Shown here: positions 1 to 10,598 of the stretch, piece after piece
How the letters are laid out: every line of letters starts with the position of its first letter
How positions within the stretch are numbered: the first letter of the stretch is position 1
Assembly: GCA_907163375.1 (NCBI GenBank)
Contig: CAJQUW010009248.1
Coordinates: 62,001 to 126,000, forward strand
Length of the DNA stretch: 64,000 bases
DNA from: Prostheceraeus crozeri
Lineage: Eukaryota; Platyhelminthes; Polycladida; Euryleptidae
Direction of reading: 5' to 3'
Made by a program: the position numbers and the translations under genes
Notes under the pieces: model-generated
Told to the model about the DNA's origin: nothing
The model's database searches: none
What the model saw: the letters and a program-made list of their open reading frames with translations, nothing else

Positions 1-740
1 TAATCAGAGTGCCTTCAGACAGACGCACGCGTTCAAATCTCTTTGAAAAATAGTCATTGCGCCATTTGACAAAACAATTCGATAATTTGGCGGACGATGA
101 TTGGCGGATCTTCACGCGAGCTTCGGTGATTGATGGACATTGCCATCTCAAACGCTTATCAATACCATCTCGGCTGATCTTCAGGATAAATGATCTTACA
201 CCATCGCTTCCAGGAGATTTAAGGGTGTTCAAATCACTCAACAGTTCATTAACTACCCGAACTTCGACATTTACTATTCAGCATTCTTCAGAGGGATTGA
301 CGAAATCTTGACTGAGATTTGATGTAAATGAAGAAAATGCGCTGAGAAAGTGTCATTGATGGCATTCGCAGCATCGATAGCGCTTGAAAATTGATTGATT
401 AGCTTCATCAGACATGAGGAACTTTGTTTGTTTGGTTGAATTAGTTCCCTTTGCAACTTTCCATGCGGAAGTTGTTTTGATTACCACCCAATTCTCCTCT
501 GCTATTATTATTTCATTTTTCAGCTGCCGTCTATAGTGATCGCAAATTTCAAAATTTCCATATCTAAGTGAGGTGAACTTTTTGTTTATCATAGACTTGA
601 TTATCGGTGTGATCCAAGGGTAATCAGATTCGCATATAAAGGCATGCGAAAAAGGAAAAACATTCATCACTTCCTTGATGATTTTCTCAAACAGGTAGCA
701 TTTGTTATCCAAATACATATCACTCCAATACATTCGATGC
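1..740 (-). pseudogene. LINE remnant (endonuclease/RT linker and RT entry)
   Basis: Read on the minus strand, 353-733 encodes a stretch with DYPWITPIIKSMINKK, which matches DAPWISPLLKILINRR in the linker between endonuclease and reverse transcriptase of the intact LINE at 5703-8275. Further 3' on the same strand (about 180-225) the fragment SPGSDGVRSFILKIS resembles the conserved SPGSDG entry to the reverse transcriptase. The frames are broken several times, so this is an old non-LTR retrotransposon piece that runs off the window edge. The family (CR1/jockey group) is inferred from similarity to the other LINEs here. Confidence 0.6.
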
Positions 741-3700
741 CAAAGAAAAATATTTGATTGGTTCAGGATCGGAATGCATCGACGTACGGTACTTTGTAGT
801 TAAAAGTTTACTGAAATGACTAAGTTAATTTGAATTGACCCATAACTACACTGAAACGATACTCATTTATATATCTCGAGCATGATTGTATTATTCATTT
901 TATGAATTAAAATGTATTATCATTTCGAATTGATTCCTAGCTTAATTTGAATTTTTACGGGATGCACATTGTTTATAGTTGTAAACTTATTGATTATCTG
1001 TAAAATGCTCTGGACTTCCGTGTAATATAATCGAAATCAATATTGTAAGTTTCACAATTAAATGTCATTATCCTACTACTTATCACGCAGTAATGAATAC
1101 CATACAACGTAAGAGCGATGTATATCAACAAAATGCCTCAAATCATCATATTCTGAATTTAAAATTCGTTTTGATGTTGTAATTCAATTTTCATGTACAC
1201 TATGTCATGAGAAACCTAATTTTTCATACATAGAGATTAAATTGGCATGTACATGTATGTCACTTCCCTTAGTGTCGCTAGCTTTGGCCAGTAGTCCTCA
1301 CGAATACAATTGAACATGATCAATATTGGCTGTAGGGTGGTCTTACCGACATCCTTTTTATAATGCAAAGAGTACATGATTCTTTGAATGGACGAAAATA
1401 AACAGTCTGTTTCAAATTATTGCTAACATCTCTGAAAATTCAGTTAATTATCAATATTTTAATATCAGTTGATCTTAACGAATCAAAAGTTATAATTTCA
1501 ATTTGCTGTCCCAGTTCCATTACACTTGTGAATAAAAAAACACCACATTTCAGCAAGTTACAATGTTTTTTCGATGAAATTACAAAAGAAATTGCAAATT
1601 TTTCCTTAAAAGCTCGTCATTCATGGCAGTTAATCTGTCAAATAGGGTGACAGATTTGATTTACCGCAGAAAAATAGACCTACAAATCTGTTGGATTACA
1701 ATATAATTTGAGCGATATTTTTAGAAAAATCTTGCTTTTCCTCATTCACGGTACAGCTTAATAGTCTGTTATTGAGTGACCACTCATATATTGATAAAGT
1801 TAAACCACAATTCCTTTTGTGACCTTTTCATTTTGATATGCTTAACTGTCTATGAAATAGGGCCTATGCGGCTAGGAAACATCATTTTTGAGACTGTCAC
1901 ATTTATGGAATGACGAAGAATTCATGGAATGAAGGTGTCCATATCCTGCAGAAAGTACCTCAAATAATTCGCCATGTATGCTTCGTATTGTCATGTGCAT
2001 CATTCAAGATGTGACAAAAATATGTGCTTCAAAAATATGCTCGAATTTATAGAATGAAAAACTTTGAACTTCAAAAGTCGCTGGCTGCACCGCCGTTGAA
2101 TTGTCATGAAAATAACTTAAAAGCGTTACTAAAAAATGTGGTCTAAAAATGCGAACTTTGAAAATCACCATATAAATCATGACAAACCATTGAATATTGC
2201 CAAAGTTAATGAATGTATTTTAAGACAATTTCAAAATCAAAGAATACTCTTTTCTCGGGTAGAGAGGAATCCACCACAGAGCCTGACACAACCGCATTAT
2301 CAACCACGTATTGACAAATCGGATACACAATTATCGATGGCATTGATTTCATCTCTTCTACTGGTAGAAATTTGGTATAATTTATGACACAATATTATGA
2401 AAATTATTTGATATGCAGTTAAGTATGCATCATTAAACATGTATGGGACTATAAAAGAGAGACGAGAAGCATCTTTTAGGAACCATACAGGTCTGGTAGC
2501 TTTACTGCCGAACAATAAAAACTGAAAAGCAATACAGCATTTGGTAGTGTACGGTCCACAATATACATTACACGGAGTAATTTGGAGCCATGGAGATTCA
2601 CAACAATCTGGGCATTCGCGAACAGTCAAATAAGCTGTTCCAAAATTGTTGGCTACATATACATAGAGTCCTCCACCTCGACGGCCGTGAGCGCGGTGTT
2701 GACGAAAGCAAGAATCGTTCGGAATGCGAATAAGAGAAGTTTCTACTTCAGACGTGAGTCAGCTGTCGCAGATGGTGACAATGGTGGGAAACGCAGACAC
2801 ACAAGTGTTGAGTTTATCAACAAACCCCCAATTTTAATGTACATGAAATGGAAAAGTTTTAACAGGATGAATCATGCTGTTCATATTTCAAATCACTCGA
2901 TGACTGGGGATTTTTGCTTCTTTTGAAGCCAACTAATAATATAAACTGATCTTCATTAATTGCTTGAAAAGCAACAGCTTAAAATTAATCATCTAAGCCG
3001 CTGATGCACAATTAATTTGAACGCAGCCATGCTTCAATAACGATGAAACAGCTTAGAACCGAGATATCGAAACTGATGAAAATAGGTCTGGTGTGAAATG
3101 ATGGATTCGTATAACATCGTGTGTCCAAAAGCATAGGCAAGATTTCGCAACCGTGTTTAAATGATCACAAGTTTCGATTAGCTAAACCTATGAAGCAAGT
3201 GAGATGATATTATCACATGGTGAAGCACAACGATTTTTAAGTTTTTACATGCGATTTTGTCTGGATGTTGATCATTTAAAATGCACAATTTATAAATCTA
3301 CTTGTTGTGAACTTACTGGTTAGATTTTACTGCTTCCATGGAACATTCATTGCTAAGAAGCGCTTTTACATCCGAGTCTTCACGAGCCGGTTCGCACTAT
3401 CAAGGATCGGCAGACAGCTTTGAGAATTATATACGAGTGCAAAAATGTATTGATGGAATTGATTAGTTTATGGAATACAAATCGAATATCCTTATGCATG
3501 AAATGCGGAAGTCTTTCCTACAAAAAGAGTTGTTTCAATGTCTGTGAAATGATGTTCTTACAGCTGTGAAAATAATGAATGAAAAAGAGGAGAAAGGGCA
3601 TGCACCCAAATAATTCAAATTGTTAGGAAGATTCACAAAATTAATTTCCTATGTTTTGCCATCACTACTAAAAAAATTGTAAATAAGTAGTGTACGCACG

Positions 3701-4044
3701 ACATTTAAATTTCAATTTAACTGTTCCATGTCAATGGTGCAGATGATCATGATTTGATTTTTAAATGCAAATCGCTGTACTCATGTTGAAAATCGAAGCG
3801 CTGCGTGGAAAGTTGCCACAATAATCTGTCAAATTTCAGACTTTCAGATAAGTACCATTTTTCTAAAAGCAAATTAAATAATTGAACTGAGTAACTTTTA
3901 CCTTCGAGTGGACCGACTTCTTGTCAGACATTTGCAAACACTTGACCACAGTAGAAATTCGACAAGTGAGATAAATCGATTCCAGTGCGGATAGAGCTCA
4001 ACCCGGGCTTTTGTCTCGTCCCATTGGAATGCTGCACAGTCCGT
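741..4044. other. Intergenic, no gene recognised
   Basis: AT-rich DNA with frequent stops in all frames. The longest open stretches (around 2136-2926) are short, show no recognisable motif and overlap one another on opposite strands, as expected by chance. I see no RNA gene or clear repeat. Confidence 0.5.
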
Positions 4045-4375
4045 TACGCCTCCATCGCCGAGCTTAGTATGACAGGAACACGTAGACGTAAGCATGTCAT
4101 CCCGACTTCACATCAGCTGCACTGGCGATCTTCAGTCAGAGAATTGCATTCGGAAGGTTCATCATGGGATATCGCCGCAGCGCCTGATAGAGGTGTGTCA
4201 TCCGGCAGACTTTCCGGGCTCTCATGTCCTGCTCTCGTCAAGAGGTTTTCAGCTTTCACCGTTGCTGATAGTAAATACTCTCTCTTTACATCTGAGGCAG
4301 CGCGTCCTTACTCTTTACTGCTTTCGTCGCTCACTGAAGGCTTATCTGCTCCAAAGAGGTGCTTTGGATGAATAA
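4045..4375 (+). pseudogene. C-terminal remnant of a second LINE family
   Basis: Plus-strand frames carry RRRKHVIPTSHQLHW followed, after frame changes, by LSLHLRQRVLT and FRRSLKAYLL. Together they match the order of the C-terminal region of CR1/L2/Rex-type reverse transcriptases (H-x-TP-x-L-x-x-LHWLP, then LPLHLR, then FKS-LK-x-L). The region is frameshifted at least twice. Its C-terminus differs from the RT-RRQNSF type seen in the other LINEs here, so it is a different family. Confidence 0.55.
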
Positions 4376-4688
4376 GAGCATTCAGAGTGACAATCCTAGG
4401 AGATCTGAAGGGGATCCAGTGCATCCCTATTATTCCATCGTTTTTGGCTTAATTGGTTGAATTGACACCAAATCATTGGGAAAGTTTCATGTAAGTAAAG
4501 CAATAGTGTTTTATGTCTTGAATGTCGTTCAGTGTTCTTAGTAAAAGTATGCGAAAATATCGTGTTTTTTAGGTCAACAACATTTGGCACATAGCAGTTG
4601 TATTTGGAGGTTTAACTGCCATTCACGATGTTTACAGCCGCAGCAAAACCTCAGTCGACAGAGATGGATTCGGCTGTTGCGGTTACTG
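4376..4688. other. Intergenic spacer
   Basis: No gene or motif recognised between the LINE remnant and the mariner-like terminal repeat. Confidence 0.4.
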
Positions 4689-4843
4689 TAGAGGTGAGTC
4701 AAAATTAGCCGTGAATGATAATGACAACTTTATTATTCTTCAACTGGTCATTTCATATTCATAAAACTTTCTTATTTGAAAAATCTGTGTAGGGCCTATA
4801 TACATGAAATAATTTTTCAACTAGCAAATAATTATAACAATCT

Positions 4844-5536
4844 TTAGCCTTCAAATAAACTACCATTGGCTGACAAGCACTTTTGCAACCGTTTCGGGAA
4901 ATCTCTGAAAGAGTCTCGGAACATTTTGAGAGGAATTGCCGTCATTTCCATTTGGATTCTATTTGTCAGTTCTATCACAGAAGGGAAGATCACATTCTGA
5001 GGATGATATACTCGACTTCGAAGATAGGACCAGAACCAGTAGTCACATGTCGTGAGGTCAGGTGACCGTGCCGGCCACTCAATAAAGCCTCGCCTACCGA
5101 TCCACTGTTGGGGCATTTCTTGATCCAAAATTTGGCGGGCGCTATTTGGGGCAAAAATGGCTGCTAGCCCCATCCTGTTGGTAAATCATCTGCTTGTTTC
5201 TTTTGAAATAAGGAACAACTTTTTCACAGAGAATTTCACAATATCTTTCCCCATTCATTGTGCGAGTGTCAATGTTTGTGTCAATAATTCCATTGAAGGA
5301 AATACAGGCCCAAACGGTAACTGAGGGTGTTTGCCCTGGATCTCTGAATCTGATGTGAGGATTATCCGTCGACCAGAAGTGAACATTATGTTTATTAACT
5401 TGTCCGTTCAGATGAAACACACATTCGTCTGAAAAAGTCAGCTTTCTCAGAAACGATGGATCATTGGTGAACCTGTTTTGCATTACTTCGCAAAACTGGA
5501 GCCTTCGGTCGTCATCTCCATCGACAAGCTCCTGGC
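4844..5536 (-). pseudogene. Mariner-like transposase, catalytic half
   Basis: The frame resumes after the LINE with QELVDGDDDRRLQFCEVM, as mariner transposases do after HPYK. The first catalytic Asp lies in TFSDECVFHLNG, the second in YQQDGASSHF and the third in WPARSPDLTTCDYWFW, giving the DD(E/D) triad of the IS630/Tc1/mariner group. One frameshift near 5150-5170 separates the second and third Asp, so the enzyme is inactive even without the LINE. Few other lesions are seen, so the element is moderately young. Confidence 0.8.
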
Positions 5537-5540
5537 AATA

Positions 5541-8275
5541 CAGAGAGAGAGAGAGAGAAATGTTTATATTGTATCGTCGAATAGAAATCAGAAATAAAAT
5601 ACACAGATAAAAGTAGCAGAATGACAGTTTTGTTTAGTCGAAACTAAGAACACATTCGTATACGCGTACAAAAGCAAGTATAAAACTAATAGTCACGTGC
5701 ATTTAGTGTCTCGTAGATGACCTTGAAAGGGTGCTACAAATGCGTGGAAAAAAAGAATTTTGACGACGCAAAGTTCTACAGAATGGTACGGCGAGACGCC
5801 CACTTGGTAAATAGCTGGGGAACAATTCTCTGATGGAAGTCTCTAATCTTTCCAGGCTGTTGAAGGTGTTGATAGCTTGCGACCATCTTCTAGCTTCAAT
5901 GTCATCCAGCTTCAGATCACGCGATTTGATTTTCAGACAGCGCCTCTGAATCTTCTCCAGTCGGTTTGAGTCTGTTGAGGAGATTCCCACAAACGCTGGG
6001 CAGCAGTACTCTATCAGCGACCGAACCAATGCTTGATAAATGGTATTGAAGTCATCAATACTGGTGACAGATCTGACCCGCCTCAGAATGTACATGCGTT
6101 GAGCACACTTTTTCTCGATGAACTTTACATGGCCTCTCCATCCAAGGTTCGCATCCAAATGAACCCCAAGAAACCGAATGCTGTCTTGGAACTTGACAGT
6201 TGGGATGGCACCCTCGATACTGCAAATGCTCTTGAATCCACCGCGGTAATTCACTAGACCAGTGGTTTTCTCCGTATTCAAGGTCAATTCATTTGACGCA
6301 ACCCAATCTGAAATATTGTCAAGATCACTTTCGATCTCAGCAAGATCCTTTGGAATGCTGGACTTTCGGACTCTTGATAAGAAACAAATGTCGTCAACAT
6401 ACTTGATTATGTGGTTCGAGGGGAAAATAGTCTGAAGCGATGAAATATAAATGCCGAACAAATAAGGTCCTAGGAGGGACCCCTGTGGCACTCCTCCTGT
6501 GACCTTCATCAATTCACTCTTCTGTCCATCAATGCGTACTCTCTGTTGCCTGTCCGATAAGTAGCTCTTCAATAACAACAGAAATCCCGCAGGAAGATTC
6601 ATCTGACTGGCCTTGGAAAGCAGCTTTGAGTGACAAACTCTGTCAAAGGCCTTGGAGAGGTCAAAGCTGATCAGAATAGCGGCTCCCGTATGTGGGTCAT
6701 CGGCAAATCTGGTTAGGGCATCGTGAGCATAGATGACAGCGTGAGTTGTTGATGATTTCTTCCTAATCCCGTATTGATTAGCACCAAGGTGAGCTGTTAG
6801 CTGGGGACGGATGCTTGATAGGATGACACGCTCGGCAATCTTGGCTGGAATTGGCAAGAGGCTAATCGGTCTGGATTTTTCTATTACATTCTCCGAGGTT
6901 TTGGGGATCGGGATTATGTCACCAATTTTCCAGATCAGTGGAAAACGTCTTTGGCGCAGGCATTCACTGATGAGGTGATGGATCGGCTCAGCGAGGACCA
7001 GAGAGCACTTCTTGTAAACTGCAGTAGGCACAGAATCACTTCCAGTTGCCTTTGGTGGGAGTCGTGAAAGAATGCTCCAGATGCCCTCAACACTTAACTC
7101 AGGTAACCAGCAGTCGTCTGGAGACCCGTCGACGAAGTCAAAACTGGAGTTGTTGGCAATGCTACAGTAATAGTCATTGATCGTATTGAGCACCTCGGAT
7201 GGATTACTGGAGTTTCTGAGCCAATCACTGGGATCTCTTCCAGATTTTCCCCTCTCCATGTTGACGAATGACCATAGACCCCTTGCGGAATCCGAGCATT
7301 TAGAGCGAAAGTAGTACTGCTTGGCCTTCAGAATTTCTTGTTTTACCTTGACTTTCAAACCATTGAACAAGGGCCAGTTTCGAGCACGATAAGCCTCCCA
7401 TCGGCGGTTTATCAGGATCTTTAAAAGAGGTGAGATCCATGGAGCATCATTGTCAGTCAAATAGACTGTTGTTTGCGGAATTAACTTCAGTGCATCATAC
7501 ATGAATCCATAAAAAATATCACATTTGGTGTCGATATCATTCGGAGCATACAAGCGTGAAAAGTCATTGTCAAGGAAAGATCTTTCAAATGCAAGAATGT
7601 TCGACAAGCGTAAGTCATAGAAGATATGTTTCTTCACCACACGCTGCTTCACCAATACTTTTGTCTTAGCAAGAACAGTAGCATGATCTGAGCCGGCTAT
7701 TGGAGCACCAATTGAGACGTTTTCGGGAAGATAGTCATTTGACAAGCTCTTGTCCACGAAAATGAGGTCGAGGTTGGCAGTCTGTCGAGTCGCACCACGT
7801 ACAATATTAATCAAGGAGAATCCAGATTCAAGGAAGGAGCGATTGTATCGGTTAAAGTCACCAGCCGCGATTAGTCGATGAAGAGGAAGATTACTGAGAT
7901 GATGATCAAGACAGTCACTGAGGGTGTCACAAATCCTCTTGAAATTTGAATTGACGATCCCAGGCGGAATATACATTCCCGTGAATACTATTTTGGAAGT
8001 AGGGATTTGGATGCAACAAACCTCAACCTCATCAAAAGTGGGTGTGGATATCTGGGTAGCGCGCAAAAACTTCTTTGTCCAGATTGCCACTCCTCCTCGT
8101 CCAGAATCATTCTTTCGATCGGTGCGATGACACTCATATCCTGCCATTTGAATGCTCTGCGTTGGATTCTTGGGAGAGAGCCATGTTTCAGTGCAGATAA
8201 CAATGTCGGGGTTAAGTGCGATGACTTGGCTGTGAAGATCATCAAACTTATTATTGATCGAACACAGATTGCTTA
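5541..8275 (-). mobile_element. 5'-truncated CR1/jockey-like LINE nested in mariner
   Basis: This non-LTR retrotransposon is inserted inside the mariner transposase gene. Its 3' end on the minus strand is a (TC)n tail at about 5542-5557 following a short AT-rich 3' region. Its 5' end is lost within the endonuclease domain at about 8275, with no ORF1, which is the usual mark of incomplete target-primed reverse transcription. Exact target duplications could not be fixed by eye. Confidence 0.8.
5703..8275 (-). CDS. LINE ORF2: APE endonuclease (partial) and reverse transcriptase
   Basis: A single open frame of about 857 codons enters from the truncated 5' end; the first ATG is at 8147. Endonuclease motifs include ICTETWLSP, AAGDFNRYN and GSDHAT. 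The reverse transcriptase shows FDLSKAFDR (motif A), GGVPQGSLLGPYLF (motif B) and KYVDDICFLS (motif C with YVDD). It ends with a C-terminal domain bearing CRTLRRQNSFFPR. No stop or frameshift interrupts it, so the insertion is recent. It lacks the start of the endonuclease and any promoter, so it should not be autonomous. It would copy RNA back into DNA at a nicked target. Confidence 0.85.
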
Positions 8276-8644
8276 AAAGGACAGTGGCTTATAAGGATGA
8301 AATTCATTCTTCTTTAGTATTCTACAGACGTTGGACTGAGACAATTCTAGTTCTTCAGAGAGACGACGAGTGGATGTGGTCGGATCTCTCTGAACTGCAC
8401 CCAAAACTCGCTCTTCGTTTTCCCGGCTTTCTGCGGATTTTGGTCTTCCTTGACCTGGTCTCTGATGCACAAGAAAACCTGTTTCTAACAGTTTGTTTTT
8501 CCAATCAATCAGGGTTTGTCGAGGTGGTGCTTCTTTGTTGAATTCAATGCGAAATCGTCGCCTACAGTCCTCTACAGAACAGTTGCCTGTTGCAGGAATT
8601 TCCCAAGAGGTAATCAGAACTCGCTCTTTAATGGTGTATTCCAT
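8276..8644 (-). pseudogene. Mariner-like transposase, N-terminal half
   Basis: This encodes 123 residues starting MEYTIKERVLI. They contain the helix-turn-helix region common in invertebrate mariner relatives (NCSVEDCRRRFRIEF, then PPRQTLIDWKNKLLETG, the linker GRPKSAES, and a second HTH with TTSTRRLSEELELSQSNV) and end at the conserved HPYK. The reading frame is cut at about 8276 by the LINE. The rest of the protein lies at 4844-5536. The domain assignment rests on motif recall and not on a search. Confidence 0.8.
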
Positions 8645-8827
8645 CTCTTATCACACACTACATTAGAAATGAAAAATTGTTAGACAGATTGACTTACTTT
8701 CAATACGAATCGATCACGCTGTTATGGGAATGATGATTCATCTCTGTTTACAACTGTTAGTGATGCAAAACTTGCTAAGCATGAAAGAAAACCTTTGTTT
8801 TTTGTTTTTGCTTTGACTCACCCTGTA

Positions 8828-9473
8828 TAGAGGTGACGCGTTTCTATCCCAGCCCTTGTATTCAATGGTAGAGAGAGGTGGAGAGACATGGTTTGCGTGA
8901 TTGGCCAAGCGCGCGCAATGCGTAAGGAAAGTTGTATTAGGGAACACACGATCTACTGCTTTCACATTGAAATCTGAACTTCTGCCAAGTGAGCAGTACC
9001 TATATTTGACTCAACGCTTCTCCGTGATAAATTCGTTTAATGGAAATATTATTCACATCGTTTGACTGCTCACGATCTAAATTTACTAACTGTGAACGCT
9101 CCATGCGGTGTCAATGATTTAGTTCGTCAGAATTCAGGCTTGAATTTGCATTACGTTCAATGGAAAATGGATCTTCTTGTCCCGAGGGGCTACTTCTAAG
9201 CGTGACCATGAGTATTATAAGAACGTCATCTCTAGACCAAACAAAGCAGACATCAGCTTTAGTCTCTTAAAACAGGTGTGGTTATCTCAGATTTATCAAT
9301 TACTACAGTGAATATTCAGAATTAGAAATATTCAAATCGGAATACTTCCATGTCTCTATATGCCTAATTTTTGAAAAAGCTCATCTGTCCTCAATAAAGA
9401 TGTTGGATTAATTCCTAATCATTAGAAAGTCGGAGTTATCATAGACATTCAACTGTCCATTTTTGATGTTGAA
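8828..9473. other. Intergenic, no gene recognised
   Basis: Host spacer between the mariner-like element and the hAT target duplication. Only short chance ORFs are present. Confidence 0.45.
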
Positions 9474-9685
9474 CTGTAAACCAGGGATGCGGAGTCCTAT
9501 CATTTTGATAGGACTCCGACTCCGACTTCGGGGGTCGATAGGACTCCGGCTTTTGATAGGACTCCGACTCCGGGTGACAAATATGTATAGCCTAGTTTTT
9601 TAAAAGAAGCTGATAACGTACATCATGGATTATTACAGGTTTACCTGAACCTATCTTTAGTGATCATTGCTGTATCAATTATCAA

Positions 9686-10033
9686 TCATTTTCGATGAAA
9701 TTTTATCAAATGTCGCTTTAAGTTGGATACATGCGACTCGGCTCCTCCCATCCTGTTGATGTGTGCTTCACACAGTTTTTCTCCAGTCTCTACCAGGCAG
9801 GAAAATCCCCTTCCGTCTCCAAAAAATATGAATACACTTTCGATTTTAATATGCGCTTCGGAGGAGCCATCACACGCGGTTAACGTGAGGGCAAGAGGTA
9901 ATGTTCTCAAACAAACTAGTATTTCATTTTTTGTCTCTGATGTGACCTTTGTGTGATCGAGGCTAGGAAGGCTTGTCTTCTCCACTAAATCGCCGAGTGA
10001 AAAGACAATCCATTTTTCACTATCACGGTTCAT
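9686..10033 (-). pseudogene. Remnant ORF with degenerate BED-type zinc finger
   Basis: This 115-residue ORF lies within the hAT element. Its C-terminal part, GEKLCEAH, then SHVSNLKRHLIKFH, resembles a BED zinc finger (C-x2-C, then SNLxRHLxxxH), with His where the second Cys is expected. BED fingers are standard at the N-terminus of hAT transposases. The remaining transposase domains are missing, in line with an internal deletion. Confidence 0.45.
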
Positions 10034-10108
10034 TCCCTAAACTATTACAAGCTTTGCATGCACTGCTGTCTCTGTACTTTTGTTTGACGTAGAAAGTTGA
10101 CATCAAAA

Positions 10109-10504
10109 CAGTGACAGCTATATGTAATGGCTTGAGGCGGGAGGCGCATAATGTATAAAAAGAAAAACGTCACAAATCTCTCCCGAAATATGTATAATGC
10201 CGAATACAAACAAATGTTTAAATGAAAATATAATACAAGTAAAATCGGCAAACGTTTCGCGTCCAGACGCTTGGTCACTGCCTTACTAAATATTTATACT
10301 ATTATTAGTTAATTTAATTTAATTAATTTAATTATATTATTATTAATTTACTATTTAGTAAGGCAGTGACCAAGCGTCTGGACGCGAAACGTTTGCCGAT
10401 TTTACTTGTATTATATTTTCATTTAAACATTTGTTTGTATTCGGCATTATACATACTTCGGGAGAGATTTGTGACGTTTTTCTTTTTATACAGTGACAGC
10501 TATA
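10109..10504. repeat. Foldback element inserted in the hAT
   Basis: Two near-perfect inverted arms of about 137 bp (10154-10290 and 10354-10490) flank a 63-bp AT-rich loop. The direct repeat CAGTGACAGCTATA occurs at 10109-10122 and again at 10491-10504, as a target duplication would. A 31-bp unpaired stretch (10123-10153) sits between the left duplication and the left arm. No coding capacity. The RNA or single strand would form a very stable hairpin. Confidence 0.75.
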
Positions 10505-10598
10505 CACGAGGATAAATAATTTGTTTGTATTATATTTCGGCTCTAGTTATAGTCCGGAGTCCTGTCATTTGATAGGACTCCGACTTCCTGCTGTAAAC

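Larger units (their letters stand above)
4691..8825 (-). mobile_element. Mariner/Tc1-like transposon interrupted by a LINE
   Basis: The ends carry matching inverted termini: GAGGTGAGTCAAA at 4691 and its reverse complement TTTGACTCACCCTG ending at 8825. Both are flanked by TA (4689-4690 and 8826-8827), the target site of this superfamily. Inside, the minus strand encodes a transposase in two pieces (8276-8644 and 4844-5536) separated by a 2.7-kb LINE insertion. Removing the LINE would leave about 1.4 kb, the usual size for mariner. The first base of the left terminus differs from the right one. Confidence 0.8.
9482..10590 (-). mobile_element. hAT DNA transposon (deleted) with 8-bp target duplication
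   Basis: The left end begins CAGGGATGCGGAGTCC at 9482. The right end finishes GGACTCCGACTTCCTG at 10590, whose reverse complement CAGGAAGTCGGAGTCC matches it. The flanking 8 bp are identical, CTGTAAAC at 9474-9481 and 10591-10598, as expected for hAT. Subterminal hairpins built from GGAGTCCTATCA and its inverse occur at both ends (9490-9575 and 10555-10585). At 1.1 kb it is far too short for a whole transposase, so it is an internally deleted copy. Confidence 0.85.

Noticed and set aside
3985-4371. 128-aa ORF as a host gene
   Set aside because: HVIPTSHQLHW and the following frames fit the C-terminus of a broken LINE better than an independent protein.
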